Origin: Actinomycetes bacterium
Lineage (GTDB): Bacteria > Actinomycetota > Acidimicrobiia > Acidimicrobiales > JAMCPL01
Length of the DNA stretch: 36,374 nucleotides
NCBI GenBank assembly: GCA_021846515.1
Contig: JAJZWU010000020.1
Location: forward strand, 1-36,374
Direction of reading: 5' to 3'
Shown one piece after another: positions 1 to 6,548 of this stretch. How positions within the stretch are numbered: the first letter of the stretch is position 1; every line of letters begins with the position of its first letter. Below the pieces are notes generated by a model. That model searched no databases and had not been told where the DNA came from. It worked only from the letters and a program-made list of their open reading frames with translations. Both the position numbers and the translations under genes were made by a program.

Positions 1-19
1 CAAACTGGCGGGTACTTGG

Positions 20-115
20 TTCAATCGTGGTTGGATGAGTATTGGCCCCGCTAGAATCCGAAGAGCCTTCAATCGTGGTTGGATGAGTATTGGCCCCGCT
101 AGAATCCGAAGAGCC
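20..115. repeat. 48-bp perfect tandem duplication
   Basis: Two head-to-tail copies, 20-67 and 68-115, are identical over 48 bases and begin TTCAATCGTGG. The bases before the first copy (1-19) and after the second (116 onward) do not continue the repeat, so there are exactly two units here. They lie about 60 bp beyond the 3' end of the tRNA-Pro gene. Read on the minus strand each unit ends in ATTGAA, which recalls the 3' end of many CRISPR repeats, but no spacer separates the copies. Confidence 0.9.
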
Positions 116-173
116 TCGTTAATTCTATCTATCAAGATTACCATATATGTACTCTCAACAGCACTTTTACCAG

Positions 174-247
174 TCGGGCTGGCCGGATTTGAACCGGCGA
201 CCTCTTGACCCCCAGTCAAGCGCGCTACCAAGCTACGCCACAGCCCG
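174..247 (-). tRNA. tRNA-Pro (anticodon GGG)
   Basis: On the minus strand the gene folds as a complete cloverleaf. The acceptor stem is CGGGCTG (247-241) paired with CAGCCCG (181-175), with discriminator A at 174. The anticodon stem CTTGA/TCAAG encloses the loop CTGGGGG, giving anticodon GGG. The T-arm is GCCGG-TTCAAAT-CCGGC. The acceptor and D-arm sequences are typical of bacterial tRNA-Pro. CCA is not encoded: the bases after the discriminator read CTG, so CCA must be added after transcription. Confidence 0.95.
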
Positions 248-374
248 TACTCCACATGATACACCAAAAATGGTACGGCAACATATCCGGCAACACATCA
301 AGGGAAAAATGGCTTTCTATATCAGACACCAAAAAAATAATAATTCACAAACCCTACCATGAAGCCAACTGTAG

Positions 375-380
375 TATAAT
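375..380 (+). promoter_or_regulatory. -10 box of a leaderless promoter
   Basis: A perfect TATAAT ends 6 nt before the ATG at 387. The expected transcription start therefore coincides with the start codon. No Shine-Dalgarno sequence is present. I see no good -35 box at the proper spacing. Confidence 0.75.
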
Positions 381-386
381 ACCGCT

Positions 387-1019
387 ATGGCATCTTACGC
401 TAAAGAGGAACGGCAACTGCTCTGCGATCTGTTGGAGCAGGTAGGGCCGGATGCACCTACACTCTGTGCCGGCTGGTCGACCAAAGATCTGGCTGGTCAC
501 CTGATAATCCGGGAGAGCAGGCCAGATGCATTGCCTGGTATCCTGTTGGCACCATTGTCCAGGTATACAGAGAGTATCCAGAATAAGGTCGTAAATAGGC
601 CATTCAACCAGGTAATAGACACACTACGAAAGGGGCCACCTCTGTACTCGCCATACCACTTTGGCCCAATTGATGAAGCCGTAAATACCATGGAGATGTT
701 CATCCACCATGAAGACGTACGTAGGGCACAACCTGATTGGGAACCAAGACAACTGGATCGTGGCTTAGAAAAGATGTTATGGTCGCGTTTCCGCCTAATG
801 AGAAGATTGCTGCTAAGGAAGGCAAAGGTGCCTTTACGCGTAGAACCCAATGGGTTCAGACCTACCGGCTCCATGGATACTTCTCAGTGCGTTATACTGT
901 CAGGCGAACCAAGCGAACTGATAATGTTTGCTACAGGACGTAAAGACCACGCTGTTGTCGATATACGTGGCCATGAGGAATCAGTGGCAGTGCTAAAGAG
1001 CGCTCCAATGGGCATATAG
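387..1019 (+). CDS. TIGR03085-family metal-binding protein (mycothiol maleylpyruvate isomerase-like fold)
   Basis: The 210-residue protein matches the actinobacterial TIGR03085 family. It has the N-terminal LCDLLEQVGPDAPTLCAGW region, then the DLAGHL motif (His38) and FIHHEDVRRA (His107/His108). These are the histidine positions expected for the DinB-like four-helix metal site of mycothiol-dependent isomerases. Length is normal for the family. The specific reaction is unknown; in this family a thiol-dependent isomerase or transferase role is assumed, not shown. The start is fixed by the TATAAT box 6 nt upstream, so the message should be leaderless. It is a single-gene unit, convergent with the glycosyltransferase downstream. 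The family is essentially confined to actinobacteria, which supports the lineage call. Confidence 0.88.
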   Translation: MASYAKEERQLLCDLLEQVGPDAPTLCAGWSTKDLAGHLIIRESRPDALPGILLAPLSRYTESIQNKVVNRPFNQVIDTLRKGPPLYSPYHFGPIDEAVNTMEMFIHHEDVRRAQPDWEPRQLDRGLEKMLWSRFRLMRRLLLRKAKVPLRVEPNGFRPTGSMDTSQCVILSGEPSELIMFATGRKDHAVVDIRGHEESVAVLKSAPMGI

Positions 1020-1026
1020 CCAACAT

Positions 1027-1045
1027 AAAGCTACGGCTTTTTATT
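1027..1045 (+). terminator. small candidate intrinsic terminator
   Basis: AAAGC-TACG-GCTTT forms a 5-bp stem closed by a C(UACG)G tetraloop, an unusually stable loop, followed by TTATT. It lies just after the TIGR03085 gene and between two convergent genes. The stem is short and the U tract weak, so this is tentative. Confidence 0.35.
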
Positions 1046-1127
1046 CTATCGCGCTACCGTGCATAAATCATGAACAGGCCACACCAGTAAAATCGCAACA
1101 TACGACAATCGGCAATCACCTATAATC

Positions 1128-2450
1128 TCAGCCTATCTCAAGAACCTCTTCGAGTCTTTTCCTGATACGACCACCGATCACCTCAGGGTTGAACAACTCT
1201 CTCACATCTCTGGTAGCTGCTTCACCTATTTTTTTCGCAGCATCATAATCATCGTATATAGAGCGCATGGCATGAGCCGCACTCTCTACATCTGCATCTG
1301 CCCATACACTGCCCTTTCTGTATACAACGTAATCACGCTCTATATCTATAAGATTATATTTTACCGGATAACTATTCAATGGGGTCATAAAATCCATATT
1401 GCCGGAATATCCAGTTGCTACTACTGGTTTTCCCAAAGCCATCGCCTCAGCAATAGTAAGGCCAAATCCCTCGGAACGATGTAACGAAACATAGCAATCG
1501 CACCCAGACATAATATTCCATACTTCTTCACGAGGGAGTACCTTATCTACTATCTGTATATCTTGGCGCCCCTCCGCCAAACGCTTTAGATACGAGAGTT
1601 CTTTTGGATACACATCACCGTGAGCCGTCTTTATGATGAGCATACAACCATCACCAGCCTCAAACGCCAACCTGTACGCAGCTATTGCTGCTTCAGGATT
1701 CTTTCTGGCCATCATACTGTGAAAATCAAAGATAGTGAGAAAAGTGAACCTACTTTTCCCGCCCCCTCTACCCATTCCCAACACCTGCATTACATCTCGT
1801 TGCACAGTACCTTCGACACCTTCCTCCTCTTTGGGAAGCTCGATAGAATGAGGCATGACTATCACCGGGATCGACGCGGCGCTGGACACAGCCTCCTGCA
1901 CAAAGCTGGACGGAACCCATATCTCATGGACAAGACGAGCATTTTGCACCCACTCATCGGGAAAACGTGATAGCTCCCATGTCCAGTAGGCAATGTTATA
2001 ACGTCCATCAAAATACGATGCGTCCTTGGAGCGGAAAAAGGCTGGCAACTCGCCAGCATTTATATGGATCAAGTTTACAGGATAGGGGTTGGATTCATCC
2101 ATATATTCGTCAAATCTGCGATCTATGTTCTTGCTGAGCATGTCAGTCACGTTGCTCAATACAAACGGGATTCCTCCTGCCCGAAGGCTCCTTACATCAG
2201 ATCTAGATGCCTCGCCCATTCCCTTCTCCGAAGTAAAGTATCCCGACACATTGACACCAAACTCTTTCCCCGAAAAGGTACCGGCATCGACAGTACCTAC
2301 GTCTCCTATCGATGGACCGATAAGCTTGGTTTGAGAGCGATCACGAAGAGCAACAAAGCGCCGCCTTACCGGCTTGGCTACTGCCGACACCAATCCAATA
2401 AACGGGGAAAGTACCCGGAAACGTCGAAGATACCAATACAATTTACGCAC
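1128..2450 (-). CDS. GT4 family glycosyltransferase
   Basis: A 440-residue family 4 (GT-B fold) glycosyltransferase. The N-terminal half contains GYFTSEKGMGEASR and NLIHINAGELP. The C-terminal nucleotide-sugar domain contains FLTIFDFHSMMARKNP and the signature HRSEGFGLTIAEAMALGKPVVAT. It probably transfers a sugar from a nucleotide donor during surface polysaccharide or glycolipid assembly; donor and acceptor cannot be read from sequence. Translation appears to start at GTG (2450). TATTAA ends 6 nt upstream, a weaker version of the leaderless arrangement seen elsewhere in this window. A basic stretch near residues 1-35 (RKLYWYLRRF, KPVRRRF) may associate with the membrane. It is transcribed alone, convergent with the TIGR03085 gene. 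Confidence 0.88.
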   Translation of the reverse strand: MRKLYWYLRRFRVLSPFIGLVSAVAKPVRRRFVALRDRSQTKLIGPSIGDVGTVDAGTFSGKEFGVNVSGYFTSEKGMGEASRSDVRSLRAGGIPFVLSNVTDMLSKNIDRRFDEYMDESNPYPVNLIHINAGELPAFFRSKDASYFDGRYNIAYWTWELSRFPDEWVQNARLVHEIWVPSSFVQEAVSSAASIPVIVMPHSIELPKEEEGVEGTVQRDVMQVLGMGRGGGKSRFTFLTIFDFHSMMARKNPEAAIAAYRLAFEAGDGCMLIIKTAHGDVYPKELSYLKRLAEGRQDIQIVDKVLPREEVWNIMSGCDCYVSLHRSEGFGLTIAEAMALGKPVVATGYSGNMDFMTPLNSYPVKYNLIDIERDYVVYRKGSVWADADVESAAHAMRSIYDDYDAAKKIGEAATRDVRELFNPEVIGGRIRKRLEEVLEIG

Positions 2451-2591
2451 TACGGGTTAATACTTCCTTCCATGCAACCTGATATTACCAAACATCTCGC
2501 AATGCCTCTGACTTTAGCCATGCTGAAGTTCCAATTACCAATCACCAAATACTCTTAGCATGATACGATCTACTGATTATGATTACTATTG

Positions 2592-2601
2592 GTATGCATA
2601 C
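2592..2601. repeat. 10-bp palindrome upstream of first Uma2 gene
   Basis: GTATGCATAC is a perfect palindrome about 50 bp upstream of the -10 box of the first Uma2 gene. It could be an operator half or chance; nothing equivalent lies upstream of the second Uma2 gene. Confidence 0.25.
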
Positions 2602-2649
2602 AGTAGTAGCACCAAAACAGGCGCTGCTTACTGCTGCTACTTGCTGTTG

Positions 2650-2655
2650 TATAAT
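2650..2655 (+). promoter_or_regulatory. -10 box of leaderless Uma2 promoter
   Basis: TATAAT ends 6 nt before the ATG at 2662 (spacer ATCAGC). A TTACTG hexamer at 2628-2633 is a possible -35 at 16-nt spacing. The same box and nearly the same spacer occur before the second Uma2 copy. Confidence 0.75.
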
Positions 2656-2661
2656 ATCAGC

Positions 2662-3291
2662 ATGACCGGGTTGATGGAACATGTATTCAGCGTGGAAGAA
2701 TGGGACGAGATGGGGCAGACTGGGGTGTTCGGCGAGGACTCCAGGGTAGAGCTCCTGGACGGAAAGGTAGTAGATATGAATCCCATAGGAGACAGGCATG
2801 CATCATGCGTAAAAAGGCTTGCAAAAACGTTGCTTCTAGCCGTAGGGGACACGACAATTGTATCCGTCCAAGACCCAATCCGCCTTTCCGGGCATTCCGA
2901 GCCGCAGCCTGATCTGGCTTTGCTCCGTTACAGGGAAGACTTCTACCGCAATGGAAAGCCGGGACCATCTGATGTATTGCTGGTCGTAGAGGTAGCCGAT
3001 ACCAGTCTGGAACGAGACTGGGCAAAGGGTCTATTCTATGCTCGTGCGGACATATCTCAGTACTGGATAGTAGACCTTGCAGGAGAGCGGATCATTGAGT
3101 TCACCGATCCATCGGAAGACGGCTACCGCAACGAAAGAGTAGCTACCGGTGATGACCTACTTGTTGCCAACGTTCTACCTTCGGAGAATAATGTTGCTTC
3201 CTCTGCCACTACCCTGTCTCCGGCTAAAGCTCCAGAACCGAAGAGCGCCAGGCCTCTCATGAGTCTCACTGCCTCCCAGATTCTCGCCTGA
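2662..3291 (+). CDS. Uma2 family (PD-(D/E)XK nuclease-like) protein, copy 1
   Basis: A 209-residue Uma2/DUF820-type protein of the restriction-endonuclease-like superfamily. It shows the family order FSVEEWDEM, RVELLDGKVVDMNPIG, PQPDLALLR, then LLVVEVADTSLERD followed by GLFYARADISQYWIVDL. The EVAD and PQPD acidic residues correspond to the family's predicted nuclease site. The biological role of Uma2 proteins is not established. The start is set by TATAAT 6 nt upstream; an in-frame upstream extension lacks family similarity. The last 35 or so residues form a Ser/Pro/Ala-rich tail. It is nearly identical to the gene at 5914-6543 outside residues 51-67, and a third decayed copy lies at 4048-4131. 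Confidence 0.9.
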   Translation: MTGLMEHVFSVEEWDEMGQTGVFGEDSRVELLDGKVVDMNPIGDRHASCVKRLAKTLLLAVGDTTIVSVQDPIRLSGHSEPQPDLALLRYREDFYRNGKPGPSDVLLVVEVADTSLERDWAKGLFYARADISQYWIVDLAGERIIEFTDPSEDGYRNERVATGDDLLVANVLPSENNVASSATTLSPAKAPEPKSARPLMSLTASQILA

Positions 3292-3396
3292 ACTCACTCA
3301 CTGGTTATTGGCGATCCTTTCAAGTATGCGGATAGCCAGTTTCTTGCGAGCGTTTAATAGCGAAAATAGTGCATAAGTGCCTTCAGAACTTAGTGC

Positions 3397-3402
3397 TATA
3401 AT
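3397..3402 (+). promoter_or_regulatory. -10 box of first toxin-antitoxin operon
   Basis: TATAAT places the transcription start near 3409. The message would have a short leader of about 37 nt with a Shine-Dalgarno AAAGGAG (3434-3440) before the ATG at 3446. An ATG at 3408 near the expected transcription start is followed at once by TGA. Confidence 0.65.
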
Positions 3403-3445
3403 AATTTATGTGACAACAACGTATCGTGCAACAAAGGAGAATGCC

Positions 3446-3700
3446 ATGGACGTTAAAACCATTGGCTCCAATGGCCAGGTTTCACTCGGCAAGCAGCATG
3501 CTGGCAGACGGGTGTTGGTTGAGGAGCAGGAACCCGGTGTCTGGCTCGTACGGACGGTGCAAGTAATACCAGAAAATGAAATGTGGCTGCATAGCCAGCA
3601 AGCAAAAGATGATTTGAGAAAAGCACTGGAATGGGCAAGCAGAAATGAACCGGACACCAGCAACACGCAGGACCTGATAGAGCACATATCTCGTTCCTAA
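3446..3700 (+). CDS. AbrB/MazE-like putative antitoxin
   Basis: An 84-residue protein. The N-terminal segment VKTIGSNGQVSLGKQHAGRRVLVEE resembles a swapped-hairpin AbrB/MazE DNA-binding domain (G-Q-V-S-L-G in place of the usual G-Q-V-T-I-P). It is followed by a helical acidic C-terminus (residues 50-84) of the kind that wraps a toxin. Start choice: AAAGGAG sits 5 nt before the ATG at 3446, and that ATG begins the recognisable domain; a longer reading frame from 3377 starts upstream of the -10 box and cannot be used from this promoter. It precedes a RelE-like gene by 34 bp, consistent with an antitoxin-first operon. In this class the antitoxin normally represses its own promoter. Confidence 0.65.
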   Translation: MDVKTIGSNGQVSLGKQHAGRRVLVEEQEPGVWLVRTVQVIPENEMWLHSQQAKDDLRKALEWASRNEPDTSNTQDLIEHISRS

Positions 3701-3734
3701 CCAAAACCGGGTTAGGCTGGATCTAAACAATATA

Positions 3735-4010
3735 GTGTTTCAGGAGAACCTGTTGATGCTCCCAAAACAAGAGCGCCACTCTGTCCTGGAAACCCTAAAA
3801 CGCCTTATGGGGATGACTTGGGAGCAGGTTTACAGGGATAATGGCCTGCACTGGGAGAAGATAACAAGCATCACACCACCGAAAGGTATACAGTCTATTT
3901 ATTCAATCCGCATTACCCGATCCATGAGAGCAACTGCGTACCGAGAGGGTAACGTTCTTAGGTTGTCAACAATTGCTCCCGACCATGATGCCACTTACGG
4001 GAAAAAATAA
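3735..4010 (+). CDS. RelE/ParE-like putative toxin
   Basis: A 91-residue basic protein. Central helices (LPKQERHSVLETLKRLMGMTWEQVYRD) are followed by strands YSIRITRSMRATAYREGNVLRLSTIAPDHDATY. This matches the RelE/ParE fold pattern: two helices, then a sheet with conserved arginines and a terminal D-H-D...Y. If active, RelE-type members cut mRNA on the ribosome and ParE-type members poison gyrase; the sequence alone does not separate these. The start is ambiguous: GTG at 3735 or ATG at 3756, the latter with AGGAG 9-10 nt upstream. Homology-like sequence extends upstream of 3756, so I kept the longer form. The pairing with the AbrB-like gene supports a toxin role. Confidence 0.6.
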   Translation: MFQENLLMLPKQERHSVLETLKRLMGMTWEQVYRDNGLHWEKITSITPPKGIQSIYSIRITRSMRATAYREGNVLRLSTIAPDHDATYGKK

Positions 4011-4047
4011 CGTTTGCAGCAAGGGAACCATGCCCGATACCGTTTTT

Positions 4048-4131
4048 GTGATATAGGTAGCCGATACCAGCATGGAATGCTATCGGGCAAAGGGTCTATT
4101 CTATGCTCGTGCAGACATATCCCAGTGCTGG
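4048..4131 (+). pseudogene. decayed Uma2 fragment
   Basis: About 84 bp align with the region of the two Uma2 genes encoding VEVADTS through DISQYW. The stretch GGGCAAAGGGTCTATTCTAT and the following GCTCGTGC are shared with copy 1, while ATCGGGCAAA follows copy 2, so it is a separate third copy. The ends are missing and a TAG interrupts the frame next to the EVAD codons. It lies between the first toxin gene and the first VapC gene, in the same orientation as the intact copies. Confidence 0.85.
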
Positions 4132-4144
4132 AACATCTCTTGTG

Positions 4145-4564
4145 CTATCGACCAAGCTGCAGTGATGGATCCCAAACGATCAAGTCATGAAAATACTGCC
4201 GGTAATAGCCGCGATCTCGCGTCAGCAAACGGTCAGCGCTCACAATAGCATGAGAGCCAATCAGGAAATCGGGCACAATCCTTCTTCTATCTCCCCCACC
4301 TTTCTTATATCGTGCAAACATATGTCCTGCAAGTGATGCTGCCGATGCTTCTACGGCACTAAACTGTACACCCAGAGTATACATGGCATTGTTTGCTGCC
4401 TTATCGGAGGAAAATGCTGCCACCACCTCAGACCATACAACATCGCAGGCAACAAGGATACCCTCATCCAGTCCCTGGCGAATTGCCTCCGACGATAATC
4501 GCCCAAAAGATTCATCTGCCCCGAAGACGTCGAGTAGCACTGATGTATCAACAGCGGTAATCAT
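4145..4564 (-). CDS. VapC-like PIN-domain toxin (ribonuclease)
   Basis: A 139-residue PIN domain. The N-terminus TAVDTSVLLDVF supplies the first metal-binding aspartate (Asp6). WSEVVAAF carries the conserved glutamate. RRRIVPDFLIGSHAIVSADRLLTRDRGYY supplies the C-terminal acidic cluster (PDFLIG and TRDRGYY). Family members cleave RNA (often tRNA or rRNA) with Mg2+. The start ATG at 4564 overlaps the upstream antitoxin stop by 4 bp (ATGA), so translation is probably coupled. All key acidic residues are present, so it is likely functional. Confidence 0.88.
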   Translation of the reverse strand: MITAVDTSVLLDVFGADESFGRLSSEAIRQGLDEGILVACDVVWSEVVAAFSSDKAANNAMYTLGVQFSAVEASAASLAGHMFARYKKGGGDRRRIVPDFLIGSHAIVSADRLLTRDRGYYRQYFHDLIVWDPSLQLGR

Positions 4565-4785
4565 TCTTCGCTGTCTCTGGCCTCGGCAATAAAACTATCT
4601 GTTGGCATTCCAAGAGAGATAACTCCGTAGATTGCTGAAACGTTATCCTGCACATTGGATTTGGTCGCCACCAGCTGTCCATTCACCTCTTCAAAGTCGA
4701 GCACCACACCGGGAGTAATACCCATACGCTTTCGTAGTGCGCTTGGAATGGTTACCTGCCCTTTTTCAGATACAACACTTTTCAT
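4561..4785 (-). CDS. VapB-like AbrB-type antitoxin
   Basis: A 74-residue protein with a textbook AbrB/MazE swapped-hairpin domain at its N-terminus: VVSEKGQVTIPSALRKRMGI, then PGVVLDFEEVNGQLVA. It ends in a helical acidic tail that should bind the PIN toxin. It overlaps the toxin gene by 4 bp. Its own -10 box ends 6 nt before the ATG, so the operon message is leaderless and the antitoxin is its first product. Autorepression by the VapBC complex is usual in the family; the palindrome it would need is not obvious here. Confidence 0.87.
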   Translation of the reverse strand: MKSVVSEKGQVTIPSALRKRMGITPGVVLDFEEVNGQLVATKSNVQDNVSAIYGVISLGMPTDSFIAEARDSEE

Positions 4786-4791
4786 ACATTA

Positions 4792-4797
4792 ATTGTA
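4792..4797 (-). promoter_or_regulatory. -10 box of leaderless vapBC promoter
   Basis: TACAAT on the minus strand ends 6 nt (TAATGT) before the antitoxin ATG at 4785. Confidence 0.65.
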
Positions 4798-4940
4798 GTA
4801 ATTCATACCTACAAAGTCAAGACCTATGATGGAATACACGATAAACTTGCCGATGCTGTCCACATTCTACGACTGAATCTGCCGTATACCGCACAAACCA
4901 TTATGGTATATAGCTACTAAAATGCATGACTATCACCTGA

Positions 4941-5360
4941 TCACGAACGAATGATGGTCAGCCCTGCTTCTTCTGCCGCCACTTGTTGACGAACATCGTA
5001 CGAGATAAACCAGTGAGCACTGACAGCAAGAGCGGTCGCCACATGAATAGCATCAAGACTACGCACAGTTGTGGGCAAGATACCGATAGCTGTGGCTCTG
5101 ATATCCTTGGTCGTCTCTACACGCTCACAGCCTGCCAGTAATCGTTGAGCTGCATTACGCAGCTTCCGTGGCGCCTTACGCCGCTCAAGTGCACGACCTA
5201 CTTCTACTTCTGCAATTACCGAGGTGACAATGCCGTTTGCGTGAAGCATTAACTGTTCACAAGCAGAATGATAGCGTACATCATCAGGTGCAAGTGCGGC
5301 CACAAGCACAGACGAATCTACATATGCAAGAACTGGCAACTGATCAGAACTCATCTGCAC
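4941..5360 (-). CDS. VapC-like PIN-domain toxin, second module
   Basis: A 139-residue PIN-domain protein. AYVDSSVLVAAL contributes the first metal aspartate, VIAEVEVGRALERRK the conserved glutamate, TVRSLDAIHVATAL the central Asp, and FISYDVRQQ the last aspartate. This is the VapC subgroup with the LDAIHVATA motif. Expected activity is Mg2+-dependent RNA cleavage. The upstream antitoxin stop (TAG) is followed directly by the GTG at 5360; an ATG at 5354 is an alternative start. Both imply coupled translation. Confidence 0.87.
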   Translation of the reverse strand: MQMSSDQLPVLAYVDSSVLVAALAPDDVRYHSACEQLMLHANGIVTSVIAEVEVGRALERRKAPRKLRNAAQRLLAGCERVETTKDIRATAIGILPTTVRSLDAIHVATALAVSAHWFISYDVRQQVAAEEAGLTIIRS

Positions 5361-5636
5361 CTATCTATCATCGTCACGTTGCTCGGCAAGCGCACCAGAT
5401 AGATCTACAGACGGGAGTACATCTAGAGAAGCAATAGCCTCCGCAAGCGCCCCAGGAACAGCAGGACGGGTCAATCCAGCCTGCCTCAGACGTTCTATCC
5501 CTGTTACCTGAGGAGGCGGGCAGAGCACTGCAACCACATGCCCTCTATCGGTAATTTCTTCTGCAATGTTGGAAGCGGCTATTTTTCGTACTACTGCTGC
5601 TGCATTGCGTTGTAGCGCACTAATAGGTATAGACAT
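5361..5636 (-). CDS. Phd/YefM-like antitoxin
   Basis: A 91-residue protein. ISALQRNAAAVVRKIAASNIAEEITDRGHVVAVLCPP matches the Phd/YefM antitoxin fold, in which an N-terminal DNA-binding half ends in the ITDRG...VA(V/R)L strand. An acidic, flexible C-terminus (DVLPSVDLSGALAEQRDDDR) would neutralise the toxin. It is immediately upstream of the second PIN toxin gene. The pairing of a Phd-type antitoxin with a PIN toxin is common in actinobacteria. The start ATG at 5636 is preceded by a perfect leaderless -10 box. Confidence 0.85.
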   Translation of the reverse strand: MSIPISALQRNAAAVVRKIAASNIAEEITDRGHVVAVLCPPPQVTGIERLRQAGLTRPAVPGALAEAIASLDVLPSVDLSGALAEQRDDDR

Positions 5637-5642
5637 ATACGT

Positions 5643-5648
5643 ATTATA
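5643..5648 (-). promoter_or_regulatory. -10 box of leaderless phd-vapC promoter
   Basis: TATAAT on the minus strand ends 6 nt (ACGTAT) before the ATG at 5636. No ribosome binding site is present. Confidence 0.75.
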
Positions 5649-5857
5649 GCATATATTAAGTGGCCGATATTACCGCGTTAGCCATCATCGTGTATAATCG
5701 TGATGCTTCTGGTGGACATAACTGGCTTGATCTACAACCGACCTGATAAGTGCCTCAATACGATTAACTACACTCTCAGCGGAAACAGCGAGCTTCGTGC
5801 CTTTTGCTTTCCCATTGCGCCTGATAAAAACATCAGTTGTTGCATATACGAAGTGCG

Positions 5858-5873
5858 GTGCCTAAGTAGGCAC
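5858..5873. repeat. 16-bp inverted repeat upstream of second Uma2 gene
   Basis: GTGCCTA-AG-TAGGCAC has 7-bp perfect arms and ends 28 bp before the -10 box of the second Uma2 gene. The position suits an operator next to the promoter. Copy 1 lacks it. Confidence 0.4.
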
Positions 5874-5901
5874 TGTTCACCGTTGAGTGTTTGCCGTTTG
5901 G

Positions 5902-5907
5902 TATAAT
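5902..5907 (+). promoter_or_regulatory. -10 box of second Uma2 promoter
   Basis: TATAAT ends 6 nt (TGCAGC) before the ATG at 5914, matching the arrangement of copy 1. Similarity between the two copies begins at about this promoter. Confidence 0.75.
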
Positions 5908-5913
5908 TGCAGC

Positions 5914-6543
5914 ATGACCGGATTGCTGGAACATGTATTCAGTGTAGAGGAATGGGATGAGATGGGACAGACTGGGGTGTTTGGCGAGGACTCCAGGGTA
6001 GAGCTCCTGGATGGAAAGGTAGTAGATATGAATCCCATAGGAGACAGGCATGCATCATGCGTTAGCAGACTGGCGGATATGTGCTTTCGAGCAGTAAGTG
6101 GCCAGGCAATTGTATCCGTCCAAAATCCAATCCGCCTCTCTAGCTACTCCGAGCCGCAGCCTGATCTGGCTTTGCTCCGTTACAGGGAAGACTTCTACCG
6201 CAATGGAAAGCCGGGACCATCTGATGTATTGCTGGTCGTAGAGGTAGCCGATACCAGCCTGGAACGAGATCGGGCAAAGGGATTATTCTACGCTCGTGCG
6301 GACATATCTCAGTACTGGATAGTAGACCTTGCAGAAGAGCGGGTCATTGAGTTCACCGATCCATCAGAGGATGGGTACCGTAACGAAAGGGCAGCTACCG
6401 GTGATGACCTACTTGTTGCCAACGTTCTACCTTCGGAGAATAATGTTGCTTCCTCTGCCACTACCCCGGCTCCGGCTAAAGCTCCAGAACCGAAGAGCGC
6501 CAGGCCTCTCATTAGTCTCACTGCCTCCCAGATTCTCGCCTGA
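5914..6543 (+). CDS. Uma2 family (PD-(D/E)XK nuclease-like) protein, copy 2
   Basis: A 209-residue Uma2/DUF820-type protein, the same length as copy 1 and nearly identical from residue 80 to the end and over residues 1-50. Residues 51-67 differ strongly (SRLADMCFRAVSGQA versus KRLAKTLLLAVGDTT). The predicted nuclease motifs PQPDLALLR and VVEVADTSLERD are intact in both. It is leaderless, with the start at ATG 5914. It stops 5 bp before the end of the convergent membrane-protein gene. The two copies are direct repeats about 3.25 kb apart, flanking the toxin-antitoxin island. Confidence 0.9.
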   Translation: MTGLLEHVFSVEEWDEMGQTGVFGEDSRVELLDGKVVDMNPIGDRHASCVSRLADMCFRAVSGQAIVSVQNPIRLSSYSEPQPDLALLRYREDFYRNGKPGPSDVLLVVEVADTSLERDRAKGLFYARADISQYWIVDLAEERVIEFTDPSEDGYRNERAATGDDLLVANVLPSENNVASSATTPAPAKAPEPKSARPLISLTASQILA

Positions 6544-6548
6544 CCCTA

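Noticed and set aside
20-115. CRISPR array
   Set aside because: The two 48-bp units are directly adjacent with no spacer and there is no third unit; no cas gene is in the window.
174-247. tRNA-Pro as an integrated-element attachment site
   Set aside because: I found no second copy of the tRNA 3' end in the window and no integrase; the Uma2/toxin island starts more than 2 kb away after unrelated genes.
497-874. Long antisense frames inside the TIGR03085 gene and other conserved genes
   Set aside because: They mirror strongly conserved coding sequence, lack start signals and match no family.
5700-5906. Small open reading frame between the second toxin-antitoxin module and Uma2 copy 2
   Set aside because: No promoter geometry or ribosome binding site, no recognisable domain, and it runs into the second Uma2 promoter.
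2662-6543. Composite transposon
   Set aside because: No transposase, terminal inverted repeats or target-site duplications; the repeated units are the Uma2 genes themselves.
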